The translations under genes were made by a program, and so were the position numbers. The notes beneath the pieces are model-generated. The model was not told the origin of the DNA and did no database searches. It saw only the letters and a list, made by a program, of their open reading frames with translations. Below, in pieces: positions 1 through 8,465 of a stretch of 64,000 nucleotides of DNA. How positions within the stretch are numbered: position 1 is the first letter of the stretch; every line of letters starts with the position of its first letter. The DNA comes from Phycisphaerales bacterium (GTDB lineage: Bacteria > Planctomycetota > Phycisphaerae > Phycisphaerales > SM1A02), in assembly GCA_029246705.1 (NCBI GenBank), contig JAQWMQ010000012.1, positions 32,376 to 96,375 of the forward strand, written 5' to 3'.

Positions 1-811
1 GACCGAGCAGGGCAAGTGCCCCGGGTGCGGGGACCTGGTTGTATTCGTAGTTGATGTTCAGGTTGTCGATCAGGATGTCGTTGTCGATCGCGCCATTCCG
101 GGCGGCGAAGCCGAACGACCATCCGGTCATGTCATAGCCACCTGGCCATGTGAAGAATTCGGTCGCGACTGCGCCCCAGTGTCCTTCGATCGGATCACCA
201 CCCCATTCGATCAGAACCTGCAGACCGACGTCGATGTGCCATTCGACGATGATGTTGCCTTGGTTCGCGTCATTGAGAGCGGCGTCGTAGTTTTCCTCAC
301 GAGCATACTCCCACCACTCGGAACCGAATTCGATGCTTTCCGCGATGCTGTTGGCTCCCCAGCGGGCCTTCACGGAGTCGCCACCGTAGGTATCGAAGCC
401 GATCGACATGCCTGCACCGTCCTGATAGAAGGCGTTGAGGCCACCTTCACCACCGGCCCATCGGTCGCCGCCCATGTCGGACATGTCACCGAAGAGGAAG
501 GAGAAGCCGTCACCGAGGCCTCCACTCCCGTTGGTGTTGAAGCTGAAGTCGAAGTTCGCTGAGAAAGCCGTGATCGACCGATCGGCGAACGCTGCGCCAC
601 CAGTGGTCCACGTGCCCTGGGCTCCAGCTTGACCATCGGAGACCAGCTGCAGATCACTGTGTCCATTGTGGGTGGTGACGAAAGACGTGCCATAATGGTC
701 GCCGGTGTCCGGACTGAAGTTGGTGCTGTACGTGTCCAATTCAGCTCCAGCCGTCAACGTGACACTGGCTGCCGTGCATACAGCAGTACAAACAAGTTTG
801 GTTTTCGACAT
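1..811 (-). CDS. Secreted L-type-lectin-like protein with PEP-CTERM-like tail (partial)
   Basis: This reading frame runs off the left edge, so its last residues are missing. It starts MSKTKLVCTAVCTAASVTLTAGAE, a short signal peptide, after a purine-rich GAGAG-type leader. The body (about residues 35-255) looks like an L-type lectin/concanavalin-like beta-sandwich, with a GDGFSFLFGD motif and a late WSFGFAARNGAIDNDILID motif. The last visible residues, VPAPGALALLG, match the start of a PEP-CTERM sorting signal (V-P-x-P/A, then a hydrophobic helix). The same lectin-like domain occurs in the divergent neighbour at 1179, so the two probably arose by domain duplication. Secretion and surface anchoring are inferred; the ligand is unknown. 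Confidence 0.8.
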   Translation of the reverse strand, partial: MSKTKLVCTAVCTAASVTLTAGAELDTYSTNFSPDTGDHYGTSFVTTHNGHSDLQLVSDGQAGAQGTWTTGGAAFADRSITAFSANFDFSFNTNGSGGLGDGFSFLFGDMSDMGGDRWAGGEGGLNAFYQDGAGMSIGFDTYGGDSVKARWGANSIAESIEFGSEWWEYAREENYDAALNDANQGNIIVEWHIDVGLQVLIEWGGDPIEGHWGAVATEFFTWPGGYDMTGWSFGFAARNGAIDNDILIDNLNINYEYNQVPAPGALALLG

Positions 812-1178
812 CTCTACTCTCTCTTTTTCTCTGATCTCTCTGTTCAAACGGGAAGGAAGCAGTTTCGGCGCCACAGTGAGGGAACTGCCGGTGACTGGTG
901 AGGGCCAGACGCCAGGCGCCATCTTGGAAGTGTCACCACCGTAGCATCGATTTCCTGTTTCTGTCCGGCATCTTCGTGAAAACCACCCGAATCAACACTT
1001 CAAGGTCCGGGTACCGCATCAATCTCGATGGACTTGCCGCTCATCACTTGAGCTTTTGGATCTTATGGGTGATCCTGAGTATCTCTGGAGAGAGGAAATC
1101 AGGGGACGTCCATCGCCGGACCCGAGCCACTGTCGTGGCTGCGGGCGCATGTTGTTGAAGCCTGAACAGGAGTCGTTC
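812..1178. other. Intergenic region between divergent surface-protein genes
   Basis: About 370 bases separate the two divergent lectin-domain genes. The side next to the minus-strand gene is a long pyrimidine run on the plus strand, a purine-rich leader on the coding strand. No convincing gene, hairpin terminator or consensus promoter pair is visible. Both genes must start here, so promoters are expected but cannot be placed. Confidence 0.4.
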
Positions 1179-4172
1179 GTGATACAGAAACAGAAGATGC
1201 GAGCTCTTTCGATGATCGGTGCCGGACTGACTCTGGCATTCGCGACGCAATCGAATGCGGACATCGGTGCTGATCTCCAGGTGGATGCCGGATCGACCGC
1301 AACGATCACCCTTGCGATCACGGTGACTTCAACCGGGATAGAGGAGACCCAGACCCAGTCGACGACGGTGGCCGTCGGTGGTGGAGGGCAGGCGATCTTC
1401 AGGCCCGACTACGAACCCTTCACCAGTGCCGACCTCACCAACCTCCAGTTCGGTCTTGCCAACAGTTCGCTCGACTACCAGTTCTTCTGCAGTTCCTTCC
1501 TTGGTTGCATCGATGTCAACGTGAACCTCGCGAACCTCACCGCGACGCTGGTTCAACCATCAGGATCGGCTCTCGACGGTTCGGGGCGGGGCAACTTCAA
1601 CGCAGTCTGGAATCTGCGAGCGGACTACGTCATCAACAGTTCGCTCTTTTCCGGTGACGGTCCCATCGACACCACCTCCGACATCGCCTTCGGAGCCACC
1701 TTCAACGCCAGCGGCGGCGATGTCTTCGTCAATGACCTGACTCTCGGATCCATTGCCAGTGATGTCCCCGACGACGGGGGGGTGCTCGCGATCTCGCTCC
1801 TGACGACGGTGGACCTCGTCAACGCAAGCCTCTCCGGCACCTACGAGGTCCTGCCGCCGGCAAGTTGCGGAAGCAGCGGCCCCTGCGGGCAGGTCCACGG
1901 TGAACCGGGCTGCGACGACACCGGTTGCTGTGCGGTCGTCTGTGAAGAGGACTTCTACTGCTGCGAAATCCAGTGGGATGCCTCCTGCGTGAACAAGGCG
2001 GTCGCACTCTGCGGAGTGACCCCGACCAACGATGACTGCCAGAATGCCCGGCCGCTTGGCCTGGGACGTTTCCCGTTCACCACGCTCAACTGCTCCACCG
2101 AGGGGCCTCGGGTCATCTCCGAATGCACGACCGCGCCAGCGGGTGGTTCGATCGTGAACGACGTGTGGTTCAGCCACACCGCACTCGCCGACAACGGCGT
2201 GGTCGTCTCGACCTGTGGTCATGCTGATTTCGACACCCAGATCCTCGTCTACGACGGATGTGATGGCACCCTGGTCGCCTGCAACGAGAATTCCGCCATC
2301 TGTCCCGACGGCACCTCCCTGGTGGGATTCATGGGCGTCCAGGGGGAGACCTATCTCATCCGGCTTGCCGGAGTGACCGGTGCGGGTTCCGGGGAGATCG
2401 ACATCGCCTGGGCGAATCTTGATCGACCCTACGAGGACCTCGCCGTCGAATGGACGGTCGAATCCGGTGGCAACGGTCACGCCTACGCGCTCTATGCACT
2501 GGGTACCGACTCGACCTTCGCGAGTGCCGTCGAGAAGGCCGCCCGCTTCGGCGGCTACCCGGCGACCATCACCTCGCCGGCCGAGCAGGACTTCATCAAC
2601 CGCAACATGCCCGGCACCCAGCGCGGAGGTCCAACCGCCATCGGGCTCATCCAGCAGGGTGGCGATGAACCGGGGGGAGGCTGGTCCTGGATCACCGGTG
2701 AACCGCTCGACTGGACGAACTGGCAGCCGGGTGAGCCCAATGACTTCGCCACCGGCGATGAGAACTACGGTCAGCTCTACGGCATCGGCACCTGGAACGA
2801 CAACATCGACAACTTCGGGTACGTGCTCATCGAGTTCGATGGGAACCCCGCCTTGAACGACGTGGTCTGGTCCACCGACGATGGCGGCAACGGCAAGACG
2901 TATCGAGGCGTCGTGCTGCCGCAGAGAATGAGCTGGACCGACGCACGCATCTATGCCACCAACCGAGGCGGCACCCTCGCCTGTCTCGACGAACCGGGCG
3001 AATCAGCCTGGGTGTTCGAGAACCTCGGAGCCTTCGCCTCGCTCTGGACCATGACCGACTACAACGTCGGTCCCTGGGTCGGACTCTTCAAGCGAAAGGG
3101 CGAATGGGTCTGGCTGAACGACGAAGTCTTCGACGGTTCGGACTGGTTCCCCGGTGAACCCAACGGTACCGGTGACCGCGGAACCTACTTCGCGCAGCCC
3201 GACTACTTCGGTGCCCTCTCCGAGAACTTCTCAGGCACGCCCCAGGGTGAGCTCTTCGGTGCGGCGCAGTACGCGGATGTCTTCGGAAACCCGCGGTTGA
3301 AGTTGGTCGCCGACGGCTTCCCCGGAACCTGGGGCACCTGGAAGACCCCGCCGATCCCCCGCGGGCTGACGGCTTTCACCGCGTCGTTCCGCTTCAGCTT
3401 CAAGAACGAGAACAGTGGCGCCGGCGACGGGTTCTCCATGCTCTGGGGTGATCTTTCGGACACCTCGGGCAATCGGATGGAAGGCGCGGAAGTGGGCGTC
3501 TTCGCGTTCCAGCAGGATCAGCAGGGGCTTTCGGTCGGGGTCAACAGCTACGCCGAGGGCGGCAACAGCGGAGTCGATGGTCGATGGGGCACCATCCCCT
3601 TCGTGCAGACGCCGCTCGAATTCTCGCAAGTCACCTGGAACGACTACGAGACCGCGGGACGTCCCGAATCGATGGCGACCATGACCGTCCAGTGGCGCAA
3701 CGACCTCGGACTCACCGTTTCCATCGCCTTCCCCTTCAACGACCCGCAGGTCATCTACAGCAACGCCGGCTTCAACGAGATCAGCGGAGTGGACCCGACC
3801 GACTGGAGCTTCGGGTTCGCCGCACGCAACGGAAGCATCGACCAGGACGTGCTCATCGGCGACTTCTCCGTGACGTACGAGTACCAGCCCCCGACCGGTG
3901 GTCTCACCGGCGGGCCGAGGAACACCTTCGACGACACCTTCGACGACAACATCCACCGTGCGCTCATCATCGAGTTCCCGGTGGAGGAGGATCCATGCCC
4001 GGGCGATCTCGACCAGGACGGCTCGATCGGGGGAGCCGATCTCACGCTGCTGCTGGGCGCATGGGGTCCTTGCGATGATCCGACCGACTGCATCGCGGAC
4101 CTGACCGGTGATGGCGAGGTCAATGGCGCGGATCTCTCGGTCATTCTCGGTGGTTGGGGGCTCTGCCCCTGA
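1179..4172 (+). CDS. Large secreted multi-lectin protein with dockerin-like C-terminus
   Basis: I chose the GTG at 1179 because AGGAG lies 6-7 bases upstream and a signal peptide follows (MRALSMIGAGLTLAFATQSNA); an upstream in-frame ATG at 1056 would bury it. Domains in order: an N-terminal beta-rich region; a Cys-rich segment (about bases 1864-2010) with GCC, CC and WDASC motifs; a jelly-roll/pre-peptidase-like domain starting NDDCQNA; a C-type-lectin-like domain with WITGEP, EPND and WND (about 2460-2850); a second one with GEPNG but no WND (about 2860-3190); an L-type-lectin-like domain (about 3200-3890) homologous to the divergent neighbour; and two EF-hand/dockerin-like repeats ending AWG and GWG. 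Likely a cell-surface or extracellular carbohydrate-binding protein. No catalytic domain is evident. Confidence 0.85.
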   Translation: MIQKQKMRALSMIGAGLTLAFATQSNADIGADLQVDAGSTATITLAITVTSTGIEETQTQSTTVAVGGGGQAIFRPDYEPFTSADLTNLQFGLANSSLDYQFFCSSFLGCIDVNVNLANLTATLVQPSGSALDGSGRGNFNAVWNLRADYVINSSLFSGDGPIDTTSDIAFGATFNASGGDVFVNDLTLGSIASDVPDDGGVLAISLLTTVDLVNASLSGTYEVLPPASCGSSGPCGQVHGEPGCDDTGCCAVVCEEDFYCCEIQWDASCVNKAVALCGVTPTNDDCQNARPLGLGRFPFTTLNCSTEGPRVISECTTAPAGGSIVNDVWFSHTALADNGVVVSTCGHADFDTQILVYDGCDGTLVACNENSAICPDGTSLVGFMGVQGETYLIRLAGVTGAGSGEIDIAWANLDRPYEDLAVEWTVESGGNGHAYALYALGTDSTFASAVEKAARFGGYPATITSPAEQDFINRNMPGTQRGGPTAIGLIQQGGDEPGGGWSWITGEPLDWTNWQPGEPNDFATGDENYGQLYGIGTWNDNIDNFGYVLIEFDGNPALNDVVWSTDDGGNGKTYRGVVLPQRMSWTDARIYATNRGGTLACLDEPGESAWVFENLGAFASLWTMTDYNVGPWVGLFKRKGEWVWLNDEVFDGSDWFPGEPNGTGDRGTYFAQPDYFGALSENFSGTPQGELFGAAQYADVFGNPRLKLVADGFPGTWGTWKTPPIPRGLTAFTASFRFSFKNENSGAGDGFSMLWGDLSDTSGNRMEGAEVGVFAFQQDQQGLSVGVNSYAEGGNSGVDGRWGTIPFVQTPLEFSQVTWNDYETAGRPESMATMTVQWRNDLGLTVSIAFPFNDPQVIYSNAGFNEISGVDPTDWSFGFAARNGSIDQDVLIGDFSVTYEYQPPTGGLTGGPRNTFDDTFDDNIHRALIIEFPVEEDPCPGDLDQDGSIGGADLTLLLGAWGPCDDPTDCIADLTGDGEVNGADLSVILGGWGLCP

Positions 4173-4205
4173 TCGGCTGGGCGGTCCGGCCTGCGAGCGT
4201 TCAAC

Positions 4206-4901
4206 TCACTTGATGCGCAGGCCCTCGAGCGTCTTCGCTCGATCAAGGTCGACCTTGCCCTGGATACCGGGGACCTTGCCTGACTGGCTGTACTGCCAGA
4301 TCGTCCATGGACCGATTCGACTGGTGCTGCGGGGTGTCTTCACGCCGTATTCCGCGATCCAGAGGGCGTTCGGCAGCGGGGCGGTGAGGGTTGGTGCGAT
4401 GTTGTCGTTCCAGAAGTACGGCGACACGTAGATGATCGGGTCGACCGAGAGTTCCTTACGAACCTCGGCGAGGAAGTCGGCCAGGACCTTGGGCAGGCCG
4501 GTGCCCGCGGTCTCGACGTCGACGACCGGGAGAAGATCGCCGGTCCCGAAGTTCACGGTCTTCAGGAAGTGACGGGCCTGTTCGGCACCATCGACGTCCG
4601 GAACCAGGAAGTGGTAGGCCCCGCGCAGCAGGCTGCCCTCGGCAAGTGCCGCCCAGTTGCTCTTGAACATGGGATCGATCGAGTCCCGGCCCTGGGTCGC
4701 CTTGACGAATGCGAATCGAATGCCACTCTGCCGGACCTTGGACCAGTCGATCTCGCCTTGCCAGTGGGAGACGTCGAGGCCCTTGAGCTCGACCCCGTCA
4801 TCGGTATCGCCCTGGTTGCCGGTCTTGTCGCCTTTCCCGGGAACGGTGTTGGTGCAACACGCAAGGGAAAGCGTCACGAGAAGGAGGAGGCATGTCTTCA
4901 T
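4206..4901 (-). CDS. GH25-family muramidase (lysozyme-like), probable lipoprotein
   Basis: The 231-residue protein carries the GH25 (Chalaropsis-type) lysozyme fold, which cleaves the MurNAc-GlcNAc bond of peptidoglycan. Visible motifs are GLDVSHWQG with the N-terminal catalytic-site Asp (about residue 44), AFVKATQG, YHFLVP, the acidic DVET motif, and LWIAEYG with WQYSQ near the end. The N-terminus is hydrophobic and ends LSLACC, so export and perhaps lipidation are likely. Its ATG overlaps the stop of the PreA-like gene by one base (TGATG), so it is translated last in a minus-strand row. Cell-wall remodelling is inferred. Confidence 0.88.
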   Translation of the reverse strand: MKTCLLLLVTLSLACCTNTVPGKGDKTGNQGDTDDGVELKGLDVSHWQGEIDWSKVRQSGIRFAFVKATQGRDSIDPMFKSNWAALAEGSLLRGAYHFLVPDVDGAEQARHFLKTVNFGTGDLLPVVDVETAGTGLPKVLADFLAEVRKELSVDPIIYVSPYFWNDNIAPTLTAPLPNALWIAEYGVKTPRSTSRIGPWTIWQYSQSGKVPGIQGKVDLDRAKTLEGLRIK

Positions 4902-6142
4902 CAGTCGTCGTTCGCCACGAGGTCGTTTGATTGCTGGACGAACTTGTCGCCGTCCCAGTTGGTGTCCTCGGTCACGAGTCCGGTGCGCTTGGCCTTCTCG
5001 GCGGCCTTGATCGCGGCCTGTCGACGAACCAGTTCGGCGTGGGTGGTGAAGAAGTTCAACGCATGCCCACGGAACGCCTCGATCGATTCGAAACCGTGTC
5101 GGTCCATGAAGGCGGAAAGACCCTCGCAGAGCTGGTGCGCCAGTCCGTATCCGTGGATCATCACCCCGGTACAGACCTGAACCGTCTGCGCGCCCAGGAG
5201 GATGAACTGCGCGGCATCATCGCCGGTCTCGACGCCGCCGATCGCGCTGATCGAACGGTCCAGCCAAGGGCCCGGTTCCGTGAAGCCGGAGATCGGCATG
5301 GGCGTGATCGGGCCGGGCGACTTCTTGTCCGGTGCGGGTTCGGCATCCATGGCCGGCGGGATCGGCTTGCCCGAGTTCCCTCCGTACATCATCGTCGCCA
5401 GTTCCATCACCATGCGCAGTGCGATCGGTCGAACCGCCTTGCAGCTGTAGCCACCGGGAACGGTGTACCCCTCGACGGTGGGTTCCGGCCGCAGGGTGTT
5501 CAGGTCGATCCCCATCACGCTGAGGATGGTGTTGATGGCGGCGATGCCTTCGCAGCCGGCTTCGAGGGCGGCTCGGGCGGGTTCCTCGATGTGCGTGATG
5601 TTCGGGGTCATCTTCGCCCACACCGGAATGGTGGCGACCTCGTTCACCCATTGGCAGACCTGCGCGAGGATATCGGGGTCCTGTCCCATCGCGGCACCCA
5701 TGCGTCGCTCGGGAAGTCCATGCGGGCACGAGAAGTTCAGTTCGAACGCGTCGACGCCGGCTTCTTCGCACCGTTCGACGATTTCCTGCCATGCATCCTT
5801 TCGATACTCCTCCATGATCGAGGCGATGAGGATGCCATCGGGATAGGCATCCTTGACCGCCTTGAACTCATCCAGCCATGTCTCGAAGGAACGGTCGGAG
5901 ATCAACTCGATGTTCTGCCAGCCGAGGACCTCCCTCGACTCGCTGGCACGCATGCGGGCGTAGCGCGGGGCGACGTTGGTGACCTTCTCCGCTTCAAGGG
6001 AGATGGTCTTCGCGATCACCGCGCCCCAGCCTTCGGCGAATGCCTTCTTGATCACGTTTGCATTCGTTCCAGGTGGTCCTGAACCGATCACGAACGGGTT
6101 GGGCAGCTTCAGCCCATCTACGACTACGGATAGATCCGCCAT
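4901..6142 (-). CDS. PreA-like dihydropyrimidine dehydrogenase/DHODH-family flavoprotein, divergent
   Basis: The fold is the FMN-binding TIM barrel of dihydroorotate/dihydropyrimidine dehydrogenases: NPFVIGSGPPG at the N-terminus, KTISLE, ELNFSCPHGLPERRMG, KMTPNITHI, IAAINT and GGVETGDDAAQFILLGA. PreA and eukaryotic DPD have Cys in the loop G-L-A-C-G-Q-D-P as the general acid; here it reads GAAMGQDP, with Met. The 2x[4Fe-4S] ferredoxin tail of PreA is absent; the C-terminus is a charged helix. A Pro-rich insert follows MYGGNSGKP. No PreT partner is adjacent. GGAG lies 9 bases before the ATG. It is probably a flavin oxidoreductase, but pyrimidine reduction is doubtful. Confidence 0.8.
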   Translation of the reverse strand: MADLSVVVDGLKLPNPFVIGSGPPGTNANVIKKAFAEGWGAVIAKTISLEAEKVTNVAPRYARMRASESREVLGWQNIELISDRSFETWLDEFKAVKDAYPDGILIASIMEEYRKDAWQEIVERCEEAGVDAFELNFSCPHGLPERRMGAAMGQDPDILAQVCQWVNEVATIPVWAKMTPNITHIEEPARAALEAGCEGIAAINTILSVMGIDLNTLRPEPTVEGYTVPGGYSCKAVRPIALRMVMELATMMYGGNSGKPIPPAMDAEPAPDKKSPGPITPMPISGFTEPGPWLDRSISAIGGVETGDDAAQFILLGAQTVQVCTGVMIHGYGLAHQLCEGLSAFMDRHGFESIEAFRGHALNFFTTHAELVRRQAAIKAAEKAKRTGLVTEDTNWDGDKFVQQSNDLVANDD

Positions 6143-6159
6143 GGCATGTTGCTCCGAAT

Positions 6160-7557
6160 TCAGCCTATGCGTTCGAGATCACCCATGTAGGGTCTCAGCG
6201 GCTCGGGTATCAGGATGGTCCCATCCTCCTGCTGGTGGATCTCCAGCATGGGGATCAGTATTCGTGGACTTGCGAGAACAGTGTTGTTCAGCGCATAGGG
6301 GAACACGGTTCGCTTGTTCTCATCCCGGTATCTCAGGTTCAGGCGCCGGGTCTGGAAGTCACTCAGTCGACTGGCCGAGTGGGTTTCGCCCCAGTCGCCC
6401 GTTGGTCGGCCGTCGGGGCCGTCCTTGCCACGGCCGGGGATCCAGCATTCGACGTCGATCATGTCCTCGTTCTTGGTGCCGAGATCTCCGGTACAGCACT
6501 GCAGGAGTCGGTAGGGCAGTTCAAGGCGCTGAAGCATCGTCTCGACGTAACCGATCATCTTGCGGTGCCAGGCTCGGTGCTCCTCCTCGTCGGCCTCGTG
6601 GATCACCACCTGTTCGACCTTGTCGAACTGATGCACCCGGTAGAGCCCCGCGGTGTCCTTGCCGGCTGCCCCGGCTTCGCGACGGAAGCAGGTGGAGACG
6701 GTGGTGTAGGTGATCGGAAGTTCACTGCGATCGATGATCTCGTCGGCGTGGTAGCCCATGAGCCCGACCTCGCCGGTACCGGTGAGGAAGAGGTCCTGTC
6801 CGGCCCCGCGTCGGGATTCCTCGACGTGGTAGGCCTGGTCACGACCACCCGGGAAGAAGCCGGTGCCGACCATGCATTCCTCGCGAACGATGACCGGGAC
6901 GTTCATCGGCGTGAACCCGTTCTCCTGGGTCATGAAGTCGAATGCATATCGCAGCATCGCCTGGTGAAGGCGCATGCCATCACCCTTGAGCACGTAGCTC
7001 CGGGACCCTGCCATCTTCACACCGCGTTCGAAGTCGACCAGGTCGAGTGAGTCGATCAGTTCGACGTGGGTCTTCGGAGCGAAGCCCCTCTGTTCTGCAA
7101 AGGGGATCGCGGGGTCGAAGCCATCCGGATGCCACTGGCTGAGTTCGACGTTGTCATCGGAAGACGCACCGATCGGAACGTCGTCCGCGGGTGGTTGGGG
7201 GATCGCCAGCAGCAGGTCCCTCCACTCGGGTTCGTTGGCCGCGATCTGCTCGTCGAAGGCGTGTATCTCCGCCTTGAGTGCGGATGGGCGCGCCTCGAGC
7301 TCGGCAATCTCCGATTCCAGTCGTGCCTTCTCCTCGCCTTCGGCCTTCTTGAGCATGCCCTTGCGCTTGCCCAGTTCCGGTCCCATCTCCTTGGAGATCC
7401 GCTTCTGTTCCGCACGACACGCTTCCTGGGCGACGGTCAGCTTTCGCCGGGCCTCATCCAGCTCCAGAAGCCGCTGGATGTCCACCGACGATCCCTTGGC
7501 CTTCGCGCCCTTCTCGAATCGGGCGGGGTCATCACGCAGTTTCTTCAGGTCGATCAT
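6160..7557 (-). CDS. serS: Seryl-tRNA synthetase
   Basis: The enzyme charges tRNA-Ser (and tRNA-Sec, if present) with serine in the cytoplasm. At 465 residues it is slightly longer than typical SerRS. The N-terminal 110 residues form the antiparallel tRNA-binding coiled coil (charged heptads after DLKKLRDDPARFEKG). Class II motifs follow: motif 2 around CFRREAGAAGKDTAGLYRVHQF and motif 3 near SASRLSDFQTRRLNLRYR, with VLASPRILIPMLE close to the C-terminus. It lies 17 bases upstream of the PreA-like gene and 19 bases or more downstream of nadK, so the row is probably one transcript. Confidence 0.97.
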   Translation of the reverse strand: MIDLKKLRDDPARFEKGAKAKGSSVDIQRLLELDEARRKLTVAQEACRAEQKRISKEMGPELGKRKGMLKKAEGEEKARLESEIAELEARPSALKAEIHAFDEQIAANEPEWRDLLLAIPQPPADDVPIGASSDDNVELSQWHPDGFDPAIPFAEQRGFAPKTHVELIDSLDLVDFERGVKMAGSRSYVLKGDGMRLHQAMLRYAFDFMTQENGFTPMNVPVIVREECMVGTGFFPGGRDQAYHVEESRRGAGQDLFLTGTGEVGLMGYHADEIIDRSELPITYTTVSTCFRREAGAAGKDTAGLYRVHQFDKVEQVVIHEADEEEHRAWHRKMIGYVETMLQRLELPYRLLQCCTGDLGTKNEDMIDVECWIPGRGKDGPDGRPTGDWGETHSASRLSDFQTRRLNLRYRDENKRTVFPYALNNTVLASPRILIPMLEIHQQEDGTILIPEPLRPYMGDLERIG

Positions 7558-7576
7558 GGTTCGCCGAACGGTTCCT

Positions 7577-8425
7577 TCAGGGGCTGCTGTCGCGATAGGT
7601 CGGGGGAGCGGCCCAGCGCATCTTGTGAATGAGGGTGTTCCAGTAGGGGGATCCGGGATTGCCGATCAGTCGAGCTCGCTGGTCGGCACGATGGACATGG
7701 ATCCGTTCACCGACCCGGAGTTGATGATTGACCTGCCCGTCCAGGACCAGCGTGGTCCCGGGGTTGGCCTGGTTGACGGTGACGTCTATTCGCGTGGACG
7801 CATCCGCGACGATCGGTCGGAATGCGAGGCTGTGCGGTGCGACCGGGGTGATCGCGATCGCTTCCACCGAGGGTTGGACGATCGGCCCACCGGCGGACAC
7901 GTTGTAGGCGGTCGAACCGATGGGCGTCGAGATGATCACGCCGTCACCGTTGAGGTTCGGGCCGTCGGAACCGTCGATCCCGAGTTGGAGTTCGATCATG
8001 CGAAAGGGAGGGCCTGCGGTGATCACGCATTCGTTGACCGCGACCGACTCGAATCTCGCCTCTCCATCCTCGTCGTGCACCGCGACATGGAGAACCAGGT
8101 GCTCGCGCACCAGGGGACTGTCACCGAACACTTCGGCGGCATTGCTTCGCAATGATTCGACGTCGAACTCCGCGAGCACGCCGAGGCGCCCGGCGTTGAC
8201 CCCGAGCACCGGCACGCCACTTCCGAGGGTGCGCCTGATCGCGCCGATCAGGGTGCCGTCACCTCCGATGACCACCAGTCGGTCGGTGCCTTCCGGAAGG
8301 GGATCCTCCGGACCGAGTTCCGCGATCAGGTGCCCATGTCTGCTGACGATGTCACGAACCTCCGGAAGCAGGTCCTTCGCACGCTCGGTACGGTTGGAGG
8401 CCAGGATGGCTGTGGTGCAGGTCAT
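7577..8425 (-). CDS. nadK: NAD kinase
   Basis: This enzyme phosphorylates NAD to NADP. It has the diagnostic GGDGT motif (in VVIGGDGTLIGA), VLGVNAGRLGVLAEF, the NECVI segment, and the conserved GDGVIISTPIGSTAYNVSAGGP region followed by TPVAPHSL. I chose the ATG at 8425, giving a protein that begins MTCTTAILASNRTERA, as in the family. A GTG at 8458, seven bases after the ABC gene, adds 11 residues and is possible. It is packed tightly between the ABC ATPase and serS genes. Confidence 0.95.
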   Translation of the reverse strand: MTCTTAILASNRTERAKDLLPEVRDIVSRHGHLIAELGPEDPLPEGTDRLVVIGGDGTLIGAIRRTLGSGVPVLGVNAGRLGVLAEFDVESLRSNAAEVFGDSPLVREHLVLHVAVHDEDGEARFESVAVNECVITAGPPFRMIELQLGIDGSDGPNLNGDGVIISTPIGSTAYNVSAGGPIVQPSVEAIAITPVAPHSLAFRPIVADASTRIDVTVNQANPGTTLVLDGQVNHQLRVGERIHVHRADQRARLIGNPGSPYWNTLIHKMRWAAPPTYRDSSP

Positions 8426-8465
8426 TGCATCGGAAATGGTACGACAACCGGTGCCCACGCGGGGA

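Noticed and set aside
1056..1178. 41-residue N-terminal extension of the multi-lectin protein
   Set aside because: It precedes a good ribosome site and signal peptide at 1179-1260 and has no features of its own.
4931..6082. 383-residue plus-strand frame opposite the PreA-like gene
   Set aside because: The minus strand shows clear flavoenzyme motifs and a ribosome site; the plus frame shows none.
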